This document shows, piece by piece, positions 1 through 7,377 of a stretch of DNA of 53,220 nt (its first letter is position 1; each line of letters starts with the position of its first letter). The notes beneath the pieces were generated by a model that saw only the letters and a program-made list of their open reading frames with translations, was not told the origin of the DNA and did no database searches. Location: positions 1 to 53,220 of the forward strand of contig NZ_JAQMTY010000288.1 of assembly GCF_028330765.1 (NCBI RefSeq). Direction: 5' to 3'. This DNA is from Spirulina subsalsa CS-330. Lineage in GTDB: Bacteria > Cyanobacteriota > Cyanobacteriia > Cyanobacteriales > Spirulinaceae. A program made the translations under genes and the position numbers.

Positions 1-2
1 AG

Positions 3-122
3 GATAAATCAATGGCGTTAGTCGTTGAGCCTAGCAACCCTCTGCAACTCTCGTTGTTTGAGTGGATAAATGGTCAGGTAACTGGCTGTTCAGAATCTCC
101 CACTATAGCCCGTAGGGTTTAG
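3..122 (+). pseudogene. C-terminal tail of a TnpB/OrfB-type transposase (partial)
   Basis: One frame is open from the window edge to a TAG at 120-122 and encodes about 39 residues, including PLQLSLFEWINGQ and ending ESPTIARRV. The stop lies inside a stem-loop followed by GGGGAGTATGTCAA. That is how cyanobacterial IS200/IS605-family elements end: the transposase tail runs into the right-end hairpin. The body of the gene would lie left of the window, so it cannot be said whether the element is intact. The family call rests on this tail and the hairpin layout, not on a catalytic motif. Confidence 0.45.
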
Positions 123-136
123 TGGGGGAGTATGTC
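94..136 (+). mobile_element. Probable IS200/IS605 right-end hairpin
   Basis: CTCCCACT (97-104) pairs with AGTGGGGGAG (121-130) with one bulged G. AGCCC/GGGTT forms an inner stem. The hairpin is followed by TATGTCAA, which is probably the element boundary. Subterminal hairpins of this kind are what single-stranded IS200/IS605 transposases recognise. The assignment is by resemblance only. Confidence 0.4.
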
Positions 137-245
137 AACGATGCGATCGCGAGGTTGAGGTGATGAATCTCCCCGCAACGTTATCCGGGGAAACGGTGCT
201 ACCGGGGTTGAGTATGACGTTGGAATGAGCCGATTTGGAGCGTCG

Positions 246-1559
246 TCACAATACCAAATCATCCAATTCGGCGTAGTCGGGAAGGGTGCGATCGCTGGGT
301 TTGCCGTGGTGGAGGACGAGGCGATCGTGTTGCGATCGCGCCAACAATTCGCTATACCGACGGGCCGTAAAAATCACCAAATCCGCCGAGCGCCCCGGTT
401 CTAAGCGGTTTGTGCCTAACCCTAAACTCTGGGAAGGCTGATCATTCACCGTCTGAATCCAATCGCCATAGGGATAGTCCAGATGGGCGATGCGCACCGA
501 CTGCGTCCAGACTTCGAGCATATCGTGATCCCCAAAGCCATAGAAGGGGTCGCGGCAATTGTCGCTGGCGAATGATAGTGCAATCCCGGCTTGGCGGGCT
601 TCGTGGGCCAATGTCACCCCACGCCAGCGGGGGGTTGTGCCATCGGTGCGGCGATCCTGGAGGAACAGATTACACATCGGCAAGCTGACCAGATCAATCC
701 CGGCATCGCGCACAAGATTAAGGGTTATTTCAACCTCGTTGGGGGGCTGCATCGCGAGGCTACAGCAATGGCCGCAGAGAATGTGACCCTGGAACCGATG
801 GCGCAGGGCGGCTTGGGCAACGTGCCGCAAACTCATGGATGCGGGGTCTTTGGTTTCGTCAACGTGAAAATCTAACTGTTGGATCTGGCGATCGCTGGCC
901 AGTTGAAAGACAGTATCGAGGTGGGCATCAAGATCGGGATGGGGATAGATCACAGCCCCTAAGACTGCGCCCAAGTCGGCAATTTGATCCGCGACGGCTA
1001 CCCCGGTTGGAGTGCGGAAATCCTCTAGGCCGATGAGGGAAACGAGTTGCAGGGTGATGCGATCGCGCCATGCCTCCCGCAGTTGGGCCGCAACGGGTAA
1101 GCTGATCGCCGCCTGACCCCCGCCACAGTCGATATGGGTGCGGATTGCCGTCGTGCCGTGGGCCTCGCTACAGCGCAGCCCGAATTCCATCCGTCGCCGC
1201 ACATCCTCGCGATGCCAATGGGTGGCGGCATCGGTGCGGGTGGCATGGAGGGCGCTGGTAAATGTGCCGTCGGGATTGGGCGATCGCTCCCAAATATGGC
1301 CCTTGTCGAGGTGGGTATGGCTATCCACAAACCCCGGTAACACCATGCGCCGCTCTAGATCCACTGTGGGCAAAGGATCAGAGGGAAGCACGGCGGCGGG
1401 TTGGAGGGCGACCAGTTGACCATCGGCAATGCAGAGATTGACGAGGGTTAAGCCAGTGCGATCGCCCCCATCGGGCCAATGGGCCGGGAGCAGTGTGACC
1501 GGACAATGGGCATTGAGCAGCCAGTACCGGTCATGGTGAAGCACCGCAGGATTAAGCAT
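246..1559 (-). CDS. codA: Cytosine deaminase-like amidohydrolase
   Basis: 437 residues of the metal-dependent amidohydrolase superfamily. The metal and catalytic set of CodA-type cytosine deaminases is present: HTH at 81-83 (DSHTHLDKGH), FHVDET with His232 and Glu235, GHCCSL with His264, and SDNCRDP with Asp333. Cytosine deaminase converts cytosine to uracil plus ammonia, and relatives act on isocytosine or other heterocycles, so the exact substrate is uncertain. It is the last gene of a tight minus-strand run, starting 25 nt after the SulP stop; no strong Shine-Dalgarno is visible before the ATG. The length matches the family (about 420-440 aa), and all expected ligands are present. Confidence 0.8.
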   Translation of the reverse strand: MLNPAVLHHDRYWLLNAHCPVTLLPAHWPDGGDRTGLTLVNLCIADGQLVALQPAAVLPSDPLPTVDLERRMVLPGFVDSHTHLDKGHIWERSPNPDGTFTSALHATRTDAATHWHREDVRRRMEFGLRCSEAHGTTAIRTHIDCGGGQAAISLPVAAQLREAWRDRITLQLVSLIGLEDFRTPTGVAVADQIADLGAVLGAVIYPHPDLDAHLDTVFQLASDRQIQQLDFHVDETKDPASMSLRHVAQAALRHRFQGHILCGHCCSLAMQPPNEVEITLNLVRDAGIDLVSLPMCNLFLQDRRTDGTTPRWRGVTLAHEARQAGIALSFASDNCRDPFYGFGDHDMLEVWTQSVRIAHLDYPYGDWIQTVNDQPSQSLGLGTNRLEPGRSADLVIFTARRYSELLARSQHDRLVLHHGKPSDRTLPDYAELDDLVL

Positions 1560-1584
1560 AGTAGGTGAGATCTCGATGGGGTTC

Positions 1585-3417
1585 CTAGGGTGACGATGAA
1601 CGGGATGGAACCGGGAGGGTTGCAGAGGTTGGTGGGCTGACGGAGGGATTTAACGCCGCGATTAACTGTGCTTCACACCAGGCCAAGCCTTGATTGAGGG
1701 TGGTGAATTGTTGACAGGTGGCGCTAGAGTCGAGCGCGTCGCCCCGTTGTAGCACGGTGACGAGGTCATCGGTGAGACCAAGATAGACTAAACGGATGTC
1801 CTGCTGGGTGGCGAGTTTGCGGATTTTGGTGAAATTGAGCGTCGCTGAGGAATCAATGCCGCTGACGAGGTGAAAATCGAGGACAAGGTAGCGTAGGGGT
1901 GGGGTCTGCTCAAGGCGATCGCGCACTGCTTCTAACAAATGATTGGCCCGGCCGAAAAAGATAAAGCCATGGAGTTGCAAAATATGGATGGCTTCACCGT
2001 GACGATCGAGAATTTCCTGTTCCTCTGGGGTGCGGGCGATCGCGCTTTGTTGATGAATCCCGGAAAATTGATCACGGGTGGCATGAATCCGACTGTAGTT
2101 CACCACAAACAGCACCACCGACATCACCAACCCCACGAGCACCCCTTGCAGAAAGCCCACATGATTAATCACTACCATGATCAAGAGGATGGTTAAATAA
2201 TCCGCCAAGGGAAGTTTAAACGCCGATTTGTAGATCCATTGAATGAGTAAATCAATGCCCAAATAGAGAAGCAAACTACCGAGAATGGGTTTCGGAAAAT
2301 AGGCGAGAAAGTCTGAGCCTAAAATGAGGACGAGGAGACAGGGAACCGTTTTAAAGACCCCGGCTAAACGATGATTGGCCTGCATTTTATGCACCAGCAA
2401 GGTGCTAGGCAGGGCTTGATTCCCGGCCATGCCACAGCCTAGCCCGGCGGCAAGGTTGGCTAACCCCACGGCTTGGAGTTCTTGGTTGATGTCAATGTCT
2501 TTTTCGACGGCTAACTCAATGCCGTTGTTGGTGAGCACTAGAGACAGCAAACTAATAAACATCAGAGTTGCGATCGCGCCCCCTTGCCCTACAATCACCC
2601 CCCAATCCACCTGCTGTAACTCTTGCCAACCCAGAGGATGCCACAGCCCCCCTTGGGACGAGGATTGCAACAACCAACCCGCCTCGCGGGCCACATCAAC
2701 CGGCGTTTGCGTCACCCACAGCGCCCCGTAGAACGTCAGCAACATCAACACCAAACTCCCCGGCAAAATCAGGTAATGGCCAATCTGTTTCGTGACCCCC
2801 AGCAAGGCCACGCCGAGGAACACCCCCACCCCCCAATGCCAGGCCAGGGTTGGCTGGATTAGTTGGGGCAGCGTCGCCAGCGTCACCGGGAGATCACTCA
2901 TCACCTGCACACCCCCCCGCACCAGGAGCAACCCCGTCCCCGCCATGAACCCCCCCACCACGGGATAGGGGATAAAGCTCACGGCTTGGCCAAGTTTCAA
3001 CCGCCCCAGGATGCATAAAAAGAGGCCCGTACAGAGGGAGCCAATGGCGATCGCCGCCACCACCGTCAGCACCATAATTTGGGGATCGCCTGCTGCCATT
3101 TGCGCAGCGATCGCCGCCGCCATCACCGCGAGCACGGCCGTCGGTGCGGCGAGGGGCGTGGCGATCATCCCCGGCAGGGAACTAAACAGGGCCACCATAA
3201 TACTGATAGCGGCGGTGCTAAAAATGGCGATCCCAACACCCACATTCAGGTACGGGGTCAACGTCCCTGAAAAAATGAGGGCGGCGTAGGAAATGCCGCG
3301 AATAATGCCAATCATGCCGGTGACACCGCCCGCGATCGCACTCGATAGCAGATGTTTGGGGCGTAGCTCTGTGGCGATCGGGGCCGGTAAAGACCAAGAA
3401 GAGGAAGGCGAAGTCAT
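1585..3417 (-). CDS. SulP-family anion transporter with C-terminal STAS domain
   Basis: 610 residues: a hydrophobic core of roughly 11-14 membrane spans over the first 430 residues, then a soluble STAS domain at about 460-570 containing VLDFHLVSGIDSSATLNF. SulP proteins carry sulfate, bicarbonate or other anions across the inner membrane, and cyanobacterial BicA belongs here. This protein is not clearly BicA, and sequence alone does not give the ion. Its ATG shares one base with the stop of the upstream coiled-coil gene (TAATG), so translation is probably coupled. A cytosine deaminase-like gene follows in the same direction; a uracil or cytosine permease would have been the expected partner, and SulP is not one. 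Confidence 0.85.
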   Translation of the reverse strand: MTSPSSSWSLPAPIATELRPKHLLSSAIAGGVTGMIGIIRGISYAALIFSGTLTPYLNVGVGIAIFSTAAISIMVALFSSLPGMIATPLAAPTAVLAVMAAAIAAQMAAGDPQIMVLTVVAAIAIGSLCTGLFLCILGRLKLGQAVSFIPYPVVGGFMAGTGLLLVRGGVQVMSDLPVTLATLPQLIQPTLAWHWGVGVFLGVALLGVTKQIGHYLILPGSLVLMLLTFYGALWVTQTPVDVAREAGWLLQSSSQGGLWHPLGWQELQQVDWGVIVGQGGAIATLMFISLLSLVLTNNGIELAVEKDIDINQELQAVGLANLAAGLGCGMAGNQALPSTLLVHKMQANHRLAGVFKTVPCLLVLILGSDFLAYFPKPILGSLLLYLGIDLLIQWIYKSAFKLPLADYLTILLIMVVINHVGFLQGVLVGLVMSVVLFVVNYSRIHATRDQFSGIHQQSAIARTPEEQEILDRHGEAIHILQLHGFIFFGRANHLLEAVRDRLEQTPPLRYLVLDFHLVSGIDSSATLNFTKIRKLATQQDIRLVYLGLTDDLVTVLQRGDALDSSATCQQFTTLNQGLAWCEAQLIAALNPSVSPPTSATLPVPSRSSSP

Positions 3418-5129
3418 TAATCTGACAGGTGCTGATAGCGATTGTAAACAGAAGATGTGTTGCGGTGGGACGGTGTCGCCACCATCACCCGAGGAATAGC
3501 TTGGAAGGCTGTTTTTAGGGTGTCTAGTCCTGATTCTAGTCCATTGATTTGCTCTGAAAAGGTAGCCAATTGTGCTAACTGGGCGGTGAGTTCGGCATAG
3601 TTTTGTTGCGTTTTATGATGATTTTGATCGGAGTCTACTTGATATTGGTGCAGGGTTTGGGTGAGGGCGGCCTGTTGCTCATTGAGGACAGTTTGAGCCT
3701 GTTGACTGTGGGCTTGGTGGTCGTGAAACTGCGATCGCACCTGATCGAGTTGAGCGTGTAACTGCGTCAATTGCGCCTGAAGAGTTCCCCGAATCTGATC
3801 AAGCTGTGGGGCTATGTCCTGAAACTGCTGCTGCTGGGCGGTGAGAGCCTGCTGGATCATGACCTGCTGCTGCTCTAGGCGGTGTTCCGTTTGTCGCAGG
3901 GTTTCGGGTAGATGGGTGGTGATGCTTTGGATTTGGTGTTGGAGGTCGGTCTGTTGCTGGTGCAGTTGATTGAGGTGGGTGCTGGTTTGGGTCAGTTGGC
4001 GCAGCAGGGCAGCCGGGCCATGGTGAGGATCGCGGGCTTGGGCGGTGAGCGGTTCCACTTGACCTTGGAGGGTTTGGATCTGGGCGGTGAGGGACTGAAG
4101 TTCGGTGGTAGTTTGGGTTTGGTGGGTATTCACCTGACTAAAACGCCGCTGGTGATCGTGCAGTTGGGTGTTGTGGTCTTGGGCTTGTTGCGCGAGGATG
4201 TCCAATTGAGGCGCGATCGCCGCCCCTTGTGCTTCAACCGCTTCAACCTTCCCTTGCAGATGCTGGATCGTCTCAGTAAGCTGCTCCAGGGCTTGGGCTT
4301 GATGCTCCTGCTGCTGATGGAACTCGTGGCGAAGCTGCTCCAGGGCTTGGGCTTGATGCTCTTGCTGCTGATGGAACTCGTGGTGAAGCTGCTCCAGGGC
4401 TTGGCGTTGCTCCATCGCTTGGGCCGTGACGGCTTGGTCTATTTGCTCCTGTACCTCCATCGTATTCAGCATCTGTTCAACATGGCTCAGGCGTTGGCTC
4501 ACTTGGCTGAGAGTCGCCTCGAATGGAGCCATGGGATCAGGCTGTTGGGCGACGGGTTCGGGCTGGATCTGGGCCTTGAACAGCGATCGCAGTTCCTCTA
4601 ATTCCTGCTGGAGAGAGGCGATCGCCGCCAAGGGCAGATCCGGGGCAGACTCAGGCGCGATCGCCCGCTGCCATTCCGGCAGTTGCGCTTCACCCTCCCG
4701 CTGCGCCGTCAAGCGTTGCACCTCAGCCCGCAATTGCGACAGTTGAAAAAGAAGATGCGATCGTTCTTGATCCGCCTGGGTGAGACACCCCATGATCCAC
4801 TCCATCGCCTCCGACAACGGCTCCTCCGACGGCAACTGCGCCACCGGCCCAGACGCTTTCGGCGACAACTGCGCCACCGTCGGTTCAGGCTCAGGCAATG
4901 ATTGCGCTGCTTGGAGTTCTGCAATCCGTCGTTTTTGATGCTGAACCGTTGTCCACATATGCCGGGCCCACGCCTCAAACTGCATCAATGCAGTCCCAGA
5001 GAGTTTATGTTCCAGTCGCACCGGCCCCAGACGAGAGAACCCAGAATTGGACAGTTGCCAACCGCAGACATGGCAACGCTCTACCCTGCCCCTGAGGTAT
5101 TGAGCTTGACACACCGGACATTCCGCCAT
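3417..5129 (-). CDS. Zinc-ribbon and long coiled-coil protein, function unknown
   Basis: 570 residues. The N-terminus has two CxxC knuckles (CPVC at 4-7, CHVCGW near 19-24), i.e. a small zinc ribbon. From about residue 50 to the end the chain is Gln/Leu/His-rich and strongly heptad-like, so it should form a very long coiled coil. An 18-residue unit (LEQLHHEFHQQQEHQAQA) is repeated twice and starts a third time, mirrored by a 54-bp DNA repeat. There is no signal peptide or membrane segment. It heads the run that continues with the SulP and deaminase genes. A structural or scaffolding role is a guess; no family name is recognised. Confidence 0.8.
   Translation of the reverse strand: MAECPVCQAQYLRGRVERCHVCGWQLSNSGFSRLGPVRLEHKLSGTALMQFEAWARHMWTTVQHQKRRIAELQAAQSLPEPEPTVAQLSPKASGPVAQLPSEEPLSEAMEWIMGCLTQADQERSHLLFQLSQLRAEVQRLTAQREGEAQLPEWQRAIAPESAPDLPLAAIASLQQELEELRSLFKAQIQPEPVAQQPDPMAPFEATLSQVSQRLSHVEQMLNTMEVQEQIDQAVTAQAMEQRQALEQLHHEFHQQQEHQAQALEQLRHEFHQQQEHQAQALEQLTETIQHLQGKVEAVEAQGAAIAPQLDILAQQAQDHNTQLHDHQRRFSQVNTHQTQTTTELQSLTAQIQTLQGQVEPLTAQARDPHHGPAALLRQLTQTSTHLNQLHQQQTDLQHQIQSITTHLPETLRQTEHRLEQQQVMIQQALTAQQQQFQDIAPQLDQIRGTLQAQLTQLHAQLDQVRSQFHDHQAHSQQAQTVLNEQQAALTQTLHQYQVDSDQNHHKTQQNYAELTAQLAQLATFSEQINGLESGLDTLKTAFQAIPRVMVATPSHRNTSSVYNRYQHLSD
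4281..4406. repeat. 54-bp in-gene tandem repeat
   Basis: CTGCTCCAGGGCTTG recurs at 4281, 4335 and 4389, a period of exactly 54 bp. The first two units are nearly identical and the third is partial. The repeat encodes the 18-aa coiled-coil unit and is in frame, so copy-number change would lengthen or shorten the coil without breaking the gene. Confidence 0.85.
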
Positions 5130-5656
5130 TTTGTCTTCTCTCCCGCATTCAAGTCATGCTTCAGCACTCAAGTCAACAATTGACCGTATCTAGACCAAGA
5201 TATTTAAGTACAAATTGGCCCTCTAGTGTACCGTGATTTCCCCGTCAACCCAGGCAGTCAATAAATTTCTGTGAAGCCGGTTTAATTGAACCCTAATCGT
5301 GTTTCAACTGGGTCTTCTTTCCCGTTCAACTGGATTACATGGGTGCATCCCAGTTATGCAATCTCTCACCCAACCCTCTCCCGCAGGAGAGGGCTTTTGG
5401 CTCCTTTCTCCTGGGGGAGAAGGGCTGGGGATGAGGATGCTCCCTGGCGAGCTATGGGAATCTGCAAAGGTGGGATGCACCCGATTACCTCTACAGCAAT
5501 TCAAAATATTTCTAGTGCATTTCCGCTCCATCGGCTCCCAAAAATGGGACGATAATGGGGGGCATTCTCTAAGTACTAGACATACTTCACCGGGCGATCG
5601 ACCCGGCTAAAGAGAAAAAGTCCCCCCATTCCATCGCTCTACAATGAGGCGAAAAC
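5130..5656. other. Gene-poor intergenic region with a MITE-like element
   Basis: This 527-bp stretch between divergent genes holds no convincing ORF; the frames of 75-103 aa here read through palindromic repeat DNA. It must contain the promoters of the coiled-coil gene and of the desaturase. The middle is occupied by the inverted-repeat element at 5341-5482. Confidence 0.7.
5341..5482. mobile_element. MITE-like element with 12-bp terminal inverted repeats
   Basis: GGGTGCATCCCA (5341-5352) and TGGGATGCACCC (5471-5482) are perfect inverted repeats bounding 142 bp without coding capacity. GATTAC occurs just outside both ends (5333-5338 and 5483-5488), a possible target duplication. Inside are two hairpins, CCCTCTCC/GGAGAGGG (5374-5393) and TTCTCC/GGAGAA (about 5405-5420), of the CTCACCC-AACCC-CTCTCCC type common in cyanobacterial spacers. 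Confidence 0.6.
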
Positions 5657-6652
5657 GTGTTAAATCCCGGTCAACAACTCTATACCAAGCTACGCCACGA
5701 AGTAGCAGAAACGGGTGTCTTCAAACCCGACTGGAAGCATCTCTTGCGCCGTCTCACACTGTACGGCACGTTGCATATCCTATCGTATCTCGGTCTATTC
5801 TTCTGTGCAGATAGTGGGTGGCGTTGGGCCGCCATTATCGGCTTGACAATCAGCAATCTTCAGTTTTATTTCCTTAGTCATGATGCCGGACATTATTCCC
5901 TCTCCCGCCATCGTAACGTGAATCTCTGGCTCGGTGAAATTGGTGATACGTTCATCGCTGGCGGTAGTTTTCGCTTCTGGCAATACAAGCACAACTTGCA
6001 CCATCGCTACTGTAATGATGAAGCCTTAGATCCGGATATGAAAGGGGATTTCATCAAATTCTATGTTGATGATCCCACTGAGCGTCCGGCCTGGATTCGC
6101 TGGATGGTGCGGCAACAGTCCTATTTGCTGTGGGTGTTGGCGATGTTTCATAACTTTGAGTTCCAGCGCATTAGTTGGATTTACATGCTCAAAAATCCCA
6201 AGCAATGCCGCATTGAATTTTTGCTTGTCCCGCTTCATTTTGTGGTGTATTTAATCATCCCGATCGCGCTGCTGGGTTGGCCGATGGCTTTGGTCAATTA
6301 TGGAATTGTGACGATGATGTCCGGTTTGATCTTGGCGAAACTCTTTGCGGTGAATCACATTGGGATGCCGTCGGTATCGGGTGACCATGGCATGTCGTTT
6401 ATTGAGCAACAAGTTGTGACATCCCGCAATGTGATGATTCCGCGTTGGTTGGACGATTACTTTGGGGGATTGAATTACCAAATTGAGCATCATTTATTCC
6501 CCTGGATTCCGATTAGTCGCTATCGCCAGATTAGCCCTCTGGTGAAGTCATTTTGCCAGCAACATGCGATCGCCTATGTCGAAGAAGACCTGATCGCCTC
6601 CCTGCGCAGTGTGACCCGCCATCTCGATCGGGTGGGACAAACGGAACGTTAA
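5657..6652 (+). CDS. Front-end-type fatty acid desaturase
   Basis: 331 residues, integral membrane. The three histidine boxes are HDAGH (about 74-78), HNLHH (about 111-115) and QIEHH (about 275-279). Glutamine in the third box marks the front-end (delta-5/6, DesD/FADS) group. The N-terminal cytochrome b5 domain of eukaryotic homologues is absent, as in cyanobacterial DesD. Such enzymes desaturate acyl chains of membrane lipids near the carboxyl end. The HDAGH box and the strongly conserved surroundings fit a lipid desaturase, but sphingolipid or carotenoid-type substrates cannot be ruled out. The start is a GTG preceded by GAGG (5646-5649); an upstream ATG at 5644 is out of frame. Confidence 0.8.
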   Translation: MLNPGQQLYTKLRHEVAETGVFKPDWKHLLRRLTLYGTLHILSYLGLFFCADSGWRWAAIIGLTISNLQFYFLSHDAGHYSLSRHRNVNLWLGEIGDTFIAGGSFRFWQYKHNLHHRYCNDEALDPDMKGDFIKFYVDDPTERPAWIRWMVRQQSYLLWVLAMFHNFEFQRISWIYMLKNPKQCRIEFLLVPLHFVVYLIIPIALLGWPMALVNYGIVTMMSGLILAKLFAVNHIGMPSVSGDHGMSFIEQQVVTSRNVMIPRWLDDYFGGLNYQIEHHLFPWIPISRYRQISPLVKSFCQQHAIAYVEEDLIASLRSVTRHLDRVGQTER

Positions 6653-6679
6653 GGCCCAGGGGAATCGGACGATTTTCAC

Positions 6680-6704
6680 CGCCCCGGCCCTTTGGCTGGG
6701 GCGG
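6680..6704 (+). terminator. GC-rich hairpin after the desaturase
   Basis: GCCCCGGCC and GGCTGGGGC form a stem across a short CTTT-containing loop about 30 nt after the stop codon. The downstream U-tract is poor (GGTCTGTTGT), so termination may be weak. Confidence 0.5.
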
Positions 6705-6804
6705 TCTGTTGTGGGGCGATCAAGATCCGCCCGGGTTGTTCTACGATGTGGGACGATGGCCGGATAATGGTCTGGATTATGTAATCTCCAAAAATTCATC
6801 CCCC

Positions 6805-7182
6805 ATGCTGTCTGATCTGCCCCCCCTGACGACCCAAACCATTTGGGACATTATTAATGATGTGGTCGATGATGCGATCGCCAATCAACTGGTCTGGCAA
6901 GCCCTCGGCTATCGCTATGATCCTGACCGCCAAGCGTGGAACACCGAGGCGGTTGACCCCAGTTGGCGCGACGACTACCCCGAACCGCCGGACTTCATCG
7001 CCCATCGTCCCCCCACCGTCAAACTCACCCGCTCCATCCCCCAACCCGATAAACAATTACTGAAAGAGGAGTTGGGGTTTAAGGGCTACAAGCTCGGAGA
7101 ATTTGGCCCGCGCCAAACCCGCCGCGCCACCCTTGCCAACTGGTTGCTGAGTTACCGGAAACAACAAGCCGAAGCGGAATAA
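6805..7182 (+). CDS. DUF1823 family protein
   Basis: 125 residues from the ATG at 6805; the longer frame reaching back into the desaturase gene is not credible. The conserved signature YPEPPDFI...RPPTVKLTRSIP...LLKEELGFKGYKLGE, followed by RRATLANWLLSY, matches the cyanobacterial DUF1823 family as remembered. No catalytic motif, membrane span or signal peptide is seen. The family is small and soluble, and its function is unknown. It follows the desaturase by 152 bp on the same strand, but the intervening hairpin suggests separate transcription. Confidence 0.75.
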   Translation: MLSDLPPLTTQTIWDIINDVVDDAIANQLVWQALGYRYDPDRQAWNTEAVDPSWRDDYPEPPDFIAHRPPTVKLTRSIPQPDKQLLKEELGFKGYKLGEFGPRQTRRATLANWLLSYRKQQAEAE

Positions 7183-7377
7183 CAGGATGCAGCAATCGAG
7201 GCCCTGCGGGGTCTTTGCTGCGATCGCCATTGCACAATTTTCAGACAACTCGTAGCCAATCAGACAAGACGAAATTCGGATCATGCGCTACGGTGCAACT
7301 ATTGTTACACCCTGAGCACCCTCCAGACCGGTCTAGTGGGTTGGTGCAAACGTTCGTTATTTTATGAAACCGAGATT

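Noticed and set aside
1585..3417. Calling the SulP gene BicA
   Set aside because: The SulP-STAS architecture is shared by sulfate and other anion carriers; no feature in view singles out the bicarbonate group.
3912..4601. 229-codon plus-strand ORF inside the coiled-coil gene
   Set aside because: Antisense shadow of the repetitive Gln/Leu codons; the minus-strand gene has a zinc ribbon, coupling to SulP and a proper start.
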